Shown here: piece after piece, positions 8,340-16,774 of the stretch
Layout of the letters: each line of letters begins with the position of its first letter
Numbering within the stretch: position 1 is the first letter of the stretch
Notes under the pieces: model-generated
Told to the model about the DNA's origin: nothing
The model's database searches: none
What the model saw: the letters and a program-made list of their open reading frames with translations, nothing else
Origin: Pseudoduganella rivuli
GTDB taxonomy: Bacteria > Pseudomonadota > Gammaproteobacteria > Burkholderiales > Burkholderiaceae_D
Reading direction: 5' to 3'
DNA length: 64,000 nt
NCBI RefSeq assembly: GCF_009674485.1
Contig: NZ_WKJJ01000001.1
Span: forward strand, 296,265 to 360,264
Translations under genes and position numbers: made by a program

Positions 8340-8738
8340 ATGGACCAGCAATTCCGTGACGGCCTGCAAATCCGCAAACAAGTGATGGGCGACGGCTACG
8401 TGGAAAGCGCCTTTGCCCGCGCCGACGCCTTTACCCGCCCGCTGCAGGAATTCATCACGCGCAACGCGTGGGGCACCGTGTGGTGCCGCGAAGGCATCGA
8501 TTTGAAAACCCGCAGCTTCCTGACCCTGGCCATGCTGACCGCCATGGGCCGTTCGCAGGAACTCAAGGGCCACATCCGCGGCGCGCTGAACAACGGCGCC
8601 ACCATCGCGGAATTGCAGGAAGTGCTGCTGCACGCGGGCGTCTATTGCGGCGCCCCGCTGGCCATGGATGCGTTCCGCGCGGCGCAGGAATGTTTACAAG
8701 AGCGCGGCGATTACGCGGCCATGGTGCAGGCGGAGTGA
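8340..8738 (+). CDS. pcaC: 4-carboxymuconolactone decarboxylase
   Basis: Protein of 132 aa, the usual PcaC length, from the carboxymuconolactone decarboxylase/AhpD-like family. It matches the PcaC subgroup in the segments KTRSFLTLAMLTAMGR, LKGHIRGALNNG and EVLLHAGVYCGAP. PcaC converts 4-carboxymuconolactone to beta-ketoadipate enol-lactone in the protocatechuate pathway. No other pca gene lies next to it, so it is isolated from the rest of the pathway, although a PcaK/BenK-type transporter is at 57048-58421. The start follows AAGGAGA. Another family member with a different substrate cannot be excluded. Confidence 0.8.
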   Translation: MDQQFRDGLQIRKQVMGDGYVESAFARADAFTRPLQEFITRNAWGTVWCREGIDLKTRSFLTLAMLTAMGRSQELKGHIRGALNNGATIAELQEVLLHAGVYCGAPLAMDAFRAAQECLQERGDYAAMVQAE

Positions 8739-8739
8739 A

Positions 8740-9708
8740 TCATGGATGGGCGGCGGCGCGTTTATCCTTGAAGAACGCCCACACTTCCTGTTCCGTATCG
8801 AGATCGTGGTTCATGTCGCCCACCAGTTTACCCAGCAGCCATGGCAGGGACTCGGTTTTCGACGCATGGACATGGCCGCCGCCGTCCACTTTGACGAACA
8901 CCACTTGCAAGCCGGCGGGGTCCTGTCCCCACGTATAACGGGTGGCTGCGGTGTCGTCGCCAGGTTGCAAGTGCGGGAAACGGTACACGTCCGCCGCGTC
9001 CGGCAATCCCGCCAGCTTGCGCCAGACCGCCACCGACTCCTCTGCGCCCAGCCCGGCGCCCCGGCCCTTCAGCATCCAGCTACCCAGCTTGCCTCCGCCA
9101 TAGGGTGCGATCTTGTCGTCCGTCCCATGGCTGATCCAGACCGGCAGCGGATGGCGCGGCGCTGGGCACAGGCTGTTGGCGGGCATCAGCGCGCTTTGCG
9201 CGGCAATCGCCGCCAGGCGCGCGCCCAGTTCGATGCCGAGGCGGTAAGCCATGGTGCCGCCGTTGGAGCCGCCATACACGTAAATCCGGCCCGGGTCCGC
9301 GTTGTACCTGGCGATGGCGGTATCGATCAGGGCTGAAATGAATGCGGTATCGTCGCTGGCCGGATTGGTGGTGGAATCCGCCTTGCAATCGTTCCACGCG
9401 GCTTTGCCATCGCTGGCCACCAATCCCTGCGGCGCCATCAGCACAATGCCTTCGCGCTGAGCCAGCATCGGCCAGGCATCCGAACGGTAGCCGCCGAAGG
9501 CAGTTTTCCCCATCAGTTGCGCGGCACTGGCGCCATGTCCGTGCAGCAGGATCACCAGTGGCCGCTTGCTGCCATTGCTGGAATCCGGCTGCTGCACGAG
9601 GTAATGCCGCTGGCCTTCCGGGCGCTCCATGGTGGCGTCTTCGATCACCCGCGCCTGGGCGTTCCCCAAGGTCAGCGCCGCCAGCATCCATCCGATTATC
9701 CGATTCAT
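8740..9708 (-). CDS. secreted LpqC-type esterase (PHB-depolymerase/feruloyl-esterase-like)
   Basis: Alpha/beta hydrolase of 322 aa. The first 19 residues form a signal peptide ending in AQA. The oxyanion region is LVILLHGHG, the nucleophile elbow is GGSNGG and a WISHGTDDK segment carries the probable acid residue, as in the LpqC/COG3509 esterases. The start at 9708 has AAAGG at good spacing; ATG two codons earlier is the alternative. It lies 17 bases downstream of kdpE on the same strand and its 3' end nearly meets pcaC. The substrate could be a polyester, an aromatic ester or another ester; the sequence does not decide. Confidence 0.75.
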   Translation of the reverse strand: MNRIIGWMLAALTLGNAQARVIEDATMERPEGQRHYLVQQPDSSNGSKRPLVILLHGHGASAAQLMGKTAFGGYRSDAWPMLAQREGIVLMAPQGLVASDGKAAWNDCKADSTTNPASDDTAFISALIDTAIARYNADPGRIYVYGGSNGGTMAYRLGIELGARLAAIAAQSALMPANSLCPAPRHPLPVWISHGTDDKIAPYGGGKLGSWMLKGRGAGLGAEESVAVWRKLAGLPDAADVYRFPHLQPGDDTAATRYTWGQDPAGLQVVFVKVDGGGHVHASKTESLPWLLGKLVGDMNHDLDTEQEVWAFFKDKRAAAHP

Positions 9709-9725
9709 AGCCATCCTTTTCGTTG

Positions 9726-10415
9726 TTATTTCTGGAAGCGGTAGCCAATCCCCGTCTCGGTGAGGAAGTGTCTCGGCTGCGTGGGATTGGCTTCCAGCTT
9801 GCCCCGCAAATGCGCCATGTGGATGCGCAGGTAATGCGTGCGCTCCAGATAGCCCACACCCCAGACGCGCCGCAGCAGTTCGCGGTGCGTCAGCACCTTG
9901 CCCTCGCTGGTGGCCAGCGTTTCCAGCAGCTTGAATTCCGTCGGCGTCAGGTGCACGGCCGCGCCGCCCTTGTCCACCGTGTGCTTCTGCAAATCCAGCA
10001 TAACGTCGCCGAACGTCACCACCGTGACGGGTTCGGCCTGCTCGCCGCCGCGCCGCCGCATGTGCGCCCGCACGCGCGCCAGCAATTCCGGCATGCCGAA
10101 CGGCTTGGTGACGAAATCGTCCGCGCCCGCGTCGAACGCCGCGACTTTTTCCGCTTCCATCTGGCGCGCCGACACGATAATGATGGGCGCCACCGTTTGC
10201 GCCCGCAACTTGCGCACCAGTTCCCCGCCATCCATGTCCGGCAAGCCCAGGTCGACCAGCAGCAACACCGGGTCGCACGCGGGCAACAGCCGCAACCCCT
10301 CTTGGCCACGGCTGGCTTCCTCCACGCGGTAGCCCTGGGCGGCCAAGGTGGACACCAGCATGCGGCGGATTTCCGCGTCGTCTTCGATGACTAAAATGGA
10401 CAAATCAGTCTGCAT
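9726..10415 (-). CDS. kdpE: KdpE-type response regulator
   Basis: OmpR-family response regulator of 229 aa. The receiver domain (about 1-115) has the acidic pair EDD, the phospho-acceptor Asp in LLLVDLGLPDMDG and the conserved Lys in VTKPFG. The C-terminal winged helix (about 130-229) has the LTPTEFKLLETL pattern typical of KdpE. The start overlaps the kinase gene by 11 bases, so the two are translationally coupled. No kdpFABC genes are present; the upstream gene is kup. Control of kup or of the downstream esterase gene is an inference. Confidence 0.88.
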   Translation of the reverse strand: MQTDLSILVIEDDAEIRRMLVSTLAAQGYRVEEASRGQEGLRLLPACDPVLLLVDLGLPDMDGGELVRKLRAQTVAPIIIVSARQMEAEKVAAFDAGADDFVTKPFGMPELLARVRAHMRRRGGEQAEPVTVVTFGDVMLDLQKHTVDKGGAAVHLTPTEFKLLETLATSEGKVLTHRELLRRVWGVGYLERTHYLRIHMAHLRGKLEANPTQPRHFLTETGIGYRFQK

Positions 10416-11874
10416 AATCGAGCGGCATGGATTCAGTGATTGGAATAACAAATATCGCACAGCAGCCTTTGCCGGGGCGTCCAAAGATACGCAAGCGCCC
10501 GCCGTGTGCATCGCAAATCGCCTGGCAGATCGACAGTCCCAGGCCACCATGGTCGCGCGGCTTGTCACCGTCCGGCGCCAGTACATTGGCGATGGCCAGC
10601 GGATGCGCGATGCCGCAGCCATTATCGATCACCGATAACTGCAGGCTGCGCTGGCGGAAACGGGCCCGTACTGCGATGCGCGTGGCGCCGTGCGCATGCC
10701 GCACCGCATTGCCGATCAAATTGTCCAGCACCTTCTCGATCAGCAGTGCATCGAGTTTCACCAGCGCCAGCGTTCCCTGGATTTCCGAATCCACCACCAG
10801 CCCGGATGCCTCGCCGCGCCGGCCCTGGATCGCACTGCCGATGAGTTCATCGATGGATGCCCAGTCCGCGTTGAGGACGATGCCGTGCTGGCTGAAACGG
10901 GCAATATCCAGCAAATTCGTGACCGTCGCATCCATCCGCAACGCCGCCCGGTGCAGGCGGGTGGCCGTGTCGGCTCCAGTTCCCTGCATGGCCAGTTGTT
11001 CCGCCAGCCCCACCACCGTCGTCAATGGCGTGCGGATGTCGTGCGAAATACTGCTGAGGATGGAATTGCGGAAGCGCTCATTCTTTTCCGCCAGCCGCGC
11101 TTTCGACGCGACATCGATATTGTGCACGCGGTCCAGCGCCAGCGCCAGTTGCACCGACGCGGTTTGCAGCCACCGTTCCTGCGCTTCGCTCAGGCGCGCG
11201 ACCTTGCCCGACAGCGCCAGCAGCATGACGCCGGACACGCGCTCGCGGGCCTGCAACGGGAAATAGACGACACCGGCGGACGTCACCGGCGCCTGGGCGC
11301 CGCCGGGACGCTGGCGCAGCATGGCGCCGGCGATTTTCCGCATGCCGACCGTCAGACGCGGGTCCGCGTCGTCAGCGGAAGCAAAGCCCGGCGGCAGTAT
11401 CCACGCCTTCGCGTCGAACAGGCCGCCGACGAATTGTTCGCCGATGCGGCGCACGTCGTCCGCGTTTTGCGCCGACAGCAAGGCGTCGCCCATGGCCCGC
11501 AGCGATTCCGACAGCTGTTCCCGCGTTTCCGCCAGCGTGGTCTGCGTCCGCAGGCTGTCCACCAGCCGGCTGGTGACCAGCGCCACGGCCAGCAGCATGG
11601 CAAAGGTCAGCACGTGCTGCGGGTCGTGCACTGTCAGCGAATCATAGGGCGGCACCAGGAACACGTCGAAGAACAGCACCGCCAGCACGGACCCGGCGAA
11701 ACCCGCGCGGCTGCCCACCTTCACGGTCAGCCAAACCACGATCAGCAGGTAATACAACGCCAGGTTGGCGTCCAGCAGCACCCCACGGAATGGCGTGACG
11801 ACCAGTGTCGCCACGCTGCACACCACCAGCGCGATCAATACGCTTCTGAACAGTCCTACCGGTTCTTTCTTCAC
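10405..11874 (-). CDS. kdpD: KdpD-like sensor kinase lacking the N-terminal KdpD domain
   Basis: Membrane histidine kinase of 489 aa, roughly half the length of full KdpD (about 900 aa). It begins directly with the four membrane segments of the DUF4118 module (about 8-105), then a GAF-like region, a dimerisation box with the phospho-acceptor His (SISHDIRTPLTT) and an HATPase domain (LIGNAVRH, DNGCGI, GGLGLSICQ). The N-terminal KdpD sensor with its nucleotide-binding site and the USP domain are missing. The start is GTG, 7 bases after the kup stop, so truncation is not due to a frameshift visible here. It forms a pair with the overlapping kdpE. Confidence 0.85.
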   Translation of the reverse strand: MKKEPVGLFRSVLIALVVCSVATLVVTPFRGVLLDANLALYYLLIVVWLTVKVGSRAGFAGSVLAVLFFDVFLVPPYDSLTVHDPQHVLTFAMLLAVALVTSRLVDSLRTQTTLAETREQLSESLRAMGDALLSAQNADDVRRIGEQFVGGLFDAKAWILPPGFASADDADPRLTVGMRKIAGAMLRQRPGGAQAPVTSAGVVYFPLQARERVSGVMLLALSGKVARLSEAQERWLQTASVQLALALDRVHNIDVASKARLAEKNERFRNSILSSISHDIRTPLTTVVGLAEQLAMQGTGADTATRLHRAALRMDATVTNLLDIARFSQHGIVLNADWASIDELIGSAIQGRRGEASGLVVDSEIQGTLALVKLDALLIEKVLDNLIGNAVRHAHGATRIAVRARFRQRSLQLSVIDNGCGIAHPLAIANVLAPDGDKPRDHGGLGLSICQAICDAHGGRLRIFGRPGKGCCAIFVIPITESMPLDYAD

Positions 11875-11881
11875 AGCCTGC

Positions 11882-13753
11882 TCAAATCTCCACTTGCGTA
11901 CCCAGTTCGATCACCCGGTTGGCCGGCACCTTGTAATACTCTGCCGCATCGCGCGCATTCCGGGACAGCGCGGCAAACAGCACGTCGCCCACGGCGGGCA
12001 TCCTGCCCCGCGCGACGGGAATCACGGTCTGGCGCGCGATGAAGAACGACGTTTCCATCAATTCCCAGTGCAGCCCCTTGTTCCCCGCCAGCTCCAGCGC
12101 CCCGATGATATCGCGCTCGTCCTTGAAACCATAGCCGATATTGAGCTGAAAGCACTGGTGCCCCAGGTCCGACAGTTCGATCCGCGCTTCCGGCGCCACA
12201 TATGGAATGTCGCGGTTCATCACGGTCAGGAACACGGTTTGCTCGTGCAGCACCTTGTTGTGCAACAGGTTATGCAGCAGTGCGTGCGGCACGCCGTCGC
12301 CCTCGGCGCGGAAATACACGGCGGTACCGGGCACGCGCAGCGGCGGCGACACGAACAGGCTTTCCAGGAACGCGCCCAGCGGAATCGCATGCTGCTGCAG
12401 GTTGTCGAACACGGCCTTGCGGCCCGTGCGCCACACCAGCATCACCGTCATCATGACCGCGCCCATGACCAGCGGGAACCAGCCGCCATGCGCGATTTTC
12501 AGGCTGTTGGCAATGAAAAACGCCATGTCGATGACGAGGAAAAAGCCCGTCGCGGCCCAGCACAGCAGCAAATTGTACTTCCACTGGTAGCGGATCACGA
12601 AGAACGTCAATATCGTCGTGGTCAGCATGGTGATGGTGACGGCGATGCCGTAGGCCGCGGCCAGGTTGTCGGACGAACCGAATCCCGTCACGGCCAGCAG
12701 CACGATGATCAACTGCAGCCAGTTCGCCAGCGGGATATACACCTGCCCCATTTCCCGCTCGCTGGTGTACAGCACTTTCATGCGGGGCAGGAAGCCCAGC
12801 GAAATGGCGCTTTGCACCACGGAGAAGGTGGCGGAAATCGTCGCTTGCGCGGCAATCACGGCGGCGATCGTGGACAGCGCCACCAGCGGCACGATGCTCC
12901 ATTCGCCCAGCTGGTAGTAGAACGGATTGCCCACAGCGGCGGGGTTATTCAGCAGGACCGCCGCCTGTCCCAGGTAATTGAGCACCAGCGCGGGGAACAC
13001 GGCGCAGAACCATGCGAGGCGCACCGGCTGCTTGCCGAAGTGGCCCAAGTCCGCATACAGCGCTTCGGCGCCCGTCAGCGCGAGGAAAATCGCACCCAGC
13101 GCCACGAAACCCAGCCACTGGTTATGGATGAAGAAGGCCACGCCATGGCGGGGATCGAACGCCGCCAGCACGCCGGGGTGTTCCGCGATATTGACCACGC
13201 CCATGGCCGCCAGCGTACCGAACCACGCCAGCATGAAGACGCCAAACCAGCGCCCGAGGCCCGCCGTGCCGCGCCGCTGCACCACGTACAGGGCGATGAC
13301 GACGGCGCAGGCAGCCGGCACCACGTACGGCACCAGCGCCGGCGTCGCCACTTCCAGCCCTTCGATGGCGGACAGGATGGTGATGGCGGGCGTGATGACG
13401 CCGTCGCCAAAGAACAGCGACGTGCCGGCCAGCCCCACCACCATCAGCGGGACATACCAGCGCGACTGCTTCGTCACGGAAGCCAGTGCCAGCGCCATCA
13501 AGGCCATGATACCGCCCTCGCCCCGGTTGTCGGCGCGCAGGATCAGCGCCACGTACTTCAGCGACACGACAATGACCAGGCTCCAGATGATCAATGAAAC
13601 GGCGCCCAGCACATTGGCTTCATTGAGCGCGATGCCATGCTTGGCGGAGAATACCTCCTTCATGGTATACAGCGGGCTGGTGCCGATGTCGCCATAGACG
13701 ACGCCCAGTGCTGCGAGGGTGATGGCGGAAAGCCGGGTTTTACTGTGGTCCAT
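11882..13753 (-). CDS. kup: Kup potassium uptake transporter
   Basis: Inner-membrane K+:H+ symporter of 623 aa, the usual Kup length. The N-terminal half contains about 12 membrane segments, with the family hallmark GVVYGDIGTSPLY at about 17-29 and GDGVITPAITILSAIEG further on. A soluble C-terminal domain of about 160 residues follows. It is the first gene of an apparent operon kup-kdpD-kdpE-esterase. No strong ribosome binding site is visible before the ATG. Function is assigned with confidence from family similarity. Confidence 0.95.
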   Translation of the reverse strand: MDHSKTRLSAITLAALGVVYGDIGTSPLYTMKEVFSAKHGIALNEANVLGAVSLIIWSLVIVVSLKYVALILRADNRGEGGIMALMALALASVTKQSRWYVPLMVVGLAGTSLFFGDGVITPAITILSAIEGLEVATPALVPYVVPAACAVVIALYVVQRRGTAGLGRWFGVFMLAWFGTLAAMGVVNIAEHPGVLAAFDPRHGVAFFIHNQWLGFVALGAIFLALTGAEALYADLGHFGKQPVRLAWFCAVFPALVLNYLGQAAVLLNNPAAVGNPFYYQLGEWSIVPLVALSTIAAVIAAQATISATFSVVQSAISLGFLPRMKVLYTSEREMGQVYIPLANWLQLIIVLLAVTGFGSSDNLAAAYGIAVTITMLTTTILTFFVIRYQWKYNLLLCWAATGFFLVIDMAFFIANSLKIAHGGWFPLVMGAVMMTVMLVWRTGRKAVFDNLQQHAIPLGAFLESLFVSPPLRVPGTAVYFRAEGDGVPHALLHNLLHNKVLHEQTVFLTVMNRDIPYVAPEARIELSDLGHQCFQLNIGYGFKDERDIIGALELAGNKGLHWELMETSFFIARQTVIPVARGRMPAVGDVLFAALSRNARDAAEYYKVPANRVIELGTQVEI

Positions 13754-13972
13754 TGCTGTGTTGATCCGGTGAAGAGATGGCGCAACGTTACCGAACCGGG
13801 TGTAAAGATGGTGTATAGATTGGCGTCCAACTTTTCAGACGGCGCCGGCCGGCCCCAGGCTCGTTTTCCGGACAGCGCCACTCTGCACTTCCTTGTGGAT
13901 CAGGCACTTATCCGTGTACAGGATGCTGGCATGGCGATTGCTGTTATTCCTGTATTTTCAAGGAGACAGACA

Positions 13973-14803
13973 ATGCGCATCTACATGACAGTGTTGGCGG
14001 CCATGCTGGCAAGCGCCGGCCACGCGGCAGAAACCCCGCCGCTGGCGGGCAACGAAATCAAGATCGGTTACCGGGAATCGGCGGCGCCGTTTTCCTTCGC
14101 GGAAGGCCAGCGGCCCGCCGGCTATACGATCGACCTGTGCGAGCACATTGTCGACGCCATCAGGAAAACCATGGCGCCAACTGCGCTGAAGGTAACCTAT
14201 GTGCCGCTGACGTCCAGCGATCGCGTGGACAAGGTCAAGCATGGCGCGGTCGACCTGGAGTGCGGCGCCACCACGGTAACGGCGCAGCGCGCGGCCGACG
14301 TGGCGTTTTCACAGCCGATCTTTTATGCCGACACGAAAATCCTCGTGAAAGCCGGTTCCGGCATCCAGTCCATCGCCGGCCTCAAAGGCAAGCGCGTGAT
14401 CGTCAACCAGGGTGCGGCCGGCGCGCCGCTGCTGGCGAAAGCGGACCTGGACCAGGGCTTGCACATCCAGTTCGTCAAATCGCTCGATACGCGGGAATCG
14501 TTCAAGTCGCTACAGCAGGACAAGGTCGACGCGTTCGTGCACGACGACGTGCAGCTTGCGCGCCTGGCCGCTACGTCGACCAGCGCGAAGGACTTCATGC
14601 TGTTGAACGAGTCGCTGTCCAGCGATCCGATTGCCATCATGGTCCGCAAGGATAACCCGCAACTGAAGCAGGTGGTCGACGCCACCCTCGCCAGGGTTGC
14701 GGCATCGGGCGAGCTGTCGAAGATCTATGCCAAATGGTTCATGACACCCGCGTTCAAGTTCCCGATGGGCGCGGCGCTGAAACGGTCGCTGAAGATGCCG
14801 TAA
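13973..14803 (+). CDS. periplasmic amino-acid-type solute-binding protein
   Basis: Secreted protein of 276 aa. Residues 1-19 are a signal peptide ending in GHAAE. The rest is a type 3 periplasmic binding domain of the polar amino acid/glutamate-aspartate class, with the conserved core GAVDLECGATTVTAQRAADV and IAGLKGKRVIVNQGAAG. The start at 13973 has a full AAGGAGA 6 bases upstream. No permease or ATPase gene is adjacent, so it is an orphan receptor: it may serve a transporter elsewhere or act in signalling. Confidence 0.85.
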   Translation: MRIYMTVLAAMLASAGHAAETPPLAGNEIKIGYRESAAPFSFAEGQRPAGYTIDLCEHIVDAIRKTMAPTALKVTYVPLTSSDRVDKVKHGAVDLECGATTVTAQRAADVAFSQPIFYADTKILVKAGSGIQSIAGLKGKRVIVNQGAAGAPLLAKADLDQGLHIQFVKSLDTRESFKSLQQDKVDAFVHDDVQLARLAATSTSAKDFMLLNESLSSDPIAIMVRKDNPQLKQVVDATLARVAASGELSKIYAKWFMTPAFKFPMGAALKRSLKMP

Positions 14804-14815
14804 GGCTTGCAACGC

Positions 14816-15769
14816 CTACCGCAGCAGCCAGATCCACGCGCTCAGCGTGAAGAACGATGCGACGGTGCAGACCAGCAGCGCGGCCGCGCTGCGGTCCGCT
14901 TCGCCGTATTGCTGCGCCAGCATGGGATAGATGCCCATCATCGGCATGGCCGCCATCAGCATGGCGGCAGCCCGCAGCGGCGGATCGAGCGGCGCCATGC
15001 CCACCAGCGGCAGCGCGGACACGGCCAGCAGCACGGCCAGCGGATGCGCCAGCAACTTGCCGGCCACCACGGGCGCCGCCTGCACGCCGAGCCCCGCCAG
15101 CGGCAAGCCCACCAGCGTGCCGCCGATGACGAACAGCGACAGCCCTGCACACGCCTTGCCGAACAAATCCACGGTGCGCGCCAGCGGCGACGGCAAATGC
15201 CAGCCCAGCACCGAAAACACGAGGCCCGCCGCCACCGACAGCACCAGCGGATTGCGCGCCAGCGTGCGCAGCGCCTGGCCGGCCACGGATTGCCAACGAC
15301 CTGCGCCACCCGACGCATGCCTGCCGCTTTCCGCCAGCGCCAGCGCAATCGGCACCATGACGACGTTTTCCACGATCACGTTCAGCGACAGCGCCAGCCC
15401 CGCCACCGGCGCCATCACCAGCGCCACGATGGGAAACCCGACATAGCCGCTGTTCGAGCACGCCATGCCCATCGCCAGCACGGCGCTGCGCGTGGGCGGC
15501 ACGTTGATCCAGTAGCGCCCCGCGCCATAGGCCGCGCCCAGCACCAGCAGCGAGCCCGCCAGATAGGCCAGCAGGTAGCCGGGATTGATGATGTCGGCGA
15601 TGGGACGCTGCGCCAGCGCATTGAACAGCAGCGCGGGCAAGGCGATATTCAGGACGAACTTGCCGAACAGGCGCATGTCGGATTTCTCGAACATGCCCAT
15701 GCGGATGGCAAGGTAGCCGGCCAGGATGGCGAGGTAGATCGGGGTGGTGATCGCAAGGATGTCGAGCAT
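14816..15769 (-). CDS. AEC-family transporter
   Basis: Polytopic membrane protein of 317 aa with about ten hydrophobic segments in two halves, matching the auxin efflux carrier (AEC) family, which in bacteria exports or imports small organic acids such as malate or malonate. Conserved points include the ALPALLFNAL segment and CSNSGYVGFP. It is divergent from the LysR regulator at 15854, which probably controls it. The substrate is not evident. Confidence 0.85.
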   Translation of the reverse strand: MLDILAITTPIYLAILAGYLAIRMGMFEKSDMRLFGKFVLNIALPALLFNALAQRPIADIINPGYLLAYLAGSLLVLGAAYGAGRYWINVPPTRSAVLAMGMACSNSGYVGFPIVALVMAPVAGLALSLNVIVENVVMVPIALALAESGRHASGGAGRWQSVAGQALRTLARNPLVLSVAAGLVFSVLGWHLPSPLARTVDLFGKACAGLSLFVIGGTLVGLPLAGLGVQAAPVVAGKLLAHPLAVLLAVSALPLVGMAPLDPPLRAAAMLMAAMPMMGIYPMLAQQYGEADRSAAALLVCTVASFFTLSAWIWLLR

Positions 15770-15797
15770 GGGCGCCTTTGATGGTTCCCACGATGTT

Positions 15798-15853
15798 ATT
15801 CGCGCACATAGCGTGAATCAACGCCTCAAATGTGATGCTATGATTCACGAATC
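15798..15853. promoter_or_regulatory. candidate LysR operator region
   Basis: Two inverted repeats lie between the AEC and LysR genes: ATTCGCG...CGTGAAT (15798-15818) and GATTCACGAATC (15842-15853), which ends immediately before the LysR start codon. They are plausible binding sites for the regulator at 15854. No Shine-Dalgarno sequence is visible before that ATG. Confidence 0.4.
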
Positions 15854-16771
15854 ATGAATCTCAATTTCCAACTCGACGACTTGCGCGTGTTTTGCCTGGC
15901 CGCGCGCAAAGGCAGCTTCGCCGCCACGGCGCTGGAACTGGGCGCTTCGCCGGCCTTCATCAGTAAACGCATCGCCATCCTGGAAAAATCGCTGGGCGTC
16001 ACCCTGTTCCACCGCTCCGCGCGGCGCGTGACCATCACCGACGATGGCGAACGGGTGTACGCCTCGGCGCAGCAGATCTTCGACAGCGTGGAAAGCATGG
16101 GCGACGCGGTGGCGGGAGACCGGCTCGATCCGCGCGGCGCCCTGCGCGTGACCACCAGCTTCCGGCTGGGCCGCAAGCACATCGCCCCGGCCTTGTCGCT
16201 GCTGGCGCAGCGCTATCCGGAACTGGACATCACGCTGGACGTGGTGGACCGCCGGGTTGACCTGGTGGCGGAAAACGTCGACCTCGACATCCAGATCGGC
16301 GAAGTGCAGGAACCGCACCTGGTGGCGCACCGGATTGCCGCCACCCGGCGCCTGCTGTATGCGGCGCCCTCTTATCTCGAACGGCGCGGCGTGCCCGCCA
16401 CGCCGGCGGAATTGTGCCGGCACGATTGCCTGGTGCTGCGCGAACGCCGCCAGCCGTTCGGCGTATGGAAGCTGGACGGCCCGCACGGCGCGGAAAAGGT
16501 CAAAGTCACGGCGCGCATGTCATCGAACCATTCGGAAATCCTGCGCGCCTGGGCCATCGACGGCAACGGCATCCTGCTGCCCGCCACGTGGGACGTGCAT
16601 GACGAAGCGCTGGCGGGCCGGCTGGTGCCGGTATTGCCCGCCTATTCGCAAAACGCCGATATCTGGGCTGCCAGCACCGTGCGCCTGGCCGCGTCAGCCA
16701 AGGTGCGGGTGTGCGTGCGCTTCCTGCAGGAGCAACTGGCGCAAGGGCCGTTTGCATTGAAACAAGCGTAA
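15854..16771 (+). CDS. LysR-family regulator of the AEC transporter gene
   Basis: LysR-type regulator of 305 aa. The winged helix-turn-helix is at about 5-65 (LAARKGSFAATALELGASPAFISKR split over the helix), followed by the LysR substrate-binding domain. It resembles the DsdC/GcvA-like branch. Divergent orientation to the AEC transporter gene with 84 bases between them suggests control of that gene and of itself. The 3' end is 3 bases from the convergent metE stop. The inducer is unknown. Confidence 0.85.
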   Translation: MNLNFQLDDLRVFCLAARKGSFAATALELGASPAFISKRIAILEKSLGVTLFHRSARRVTITDDGERVYASAQQIFDSVESMGDAVAGDRLDPRGALRVTTSFRLGRKHIAPALSLLAQRYPELDITLDVVDRRVDLVAENVDLDIQIGEVQEPHLVAHRIAATRRLLYAAPSYLERRGVPATPAELCRHDCLVLRERRQPFGVWKLDGPHGAEKVKVTARMSSNHSEILRAWAIDGNGILLPATWDVHDEALAGRLVPVLPAYSQNADIWAASTVRLAASAKVRVCVRFLQEQLAQGPFALKQA

Positions 16772-16774
16772 GAG

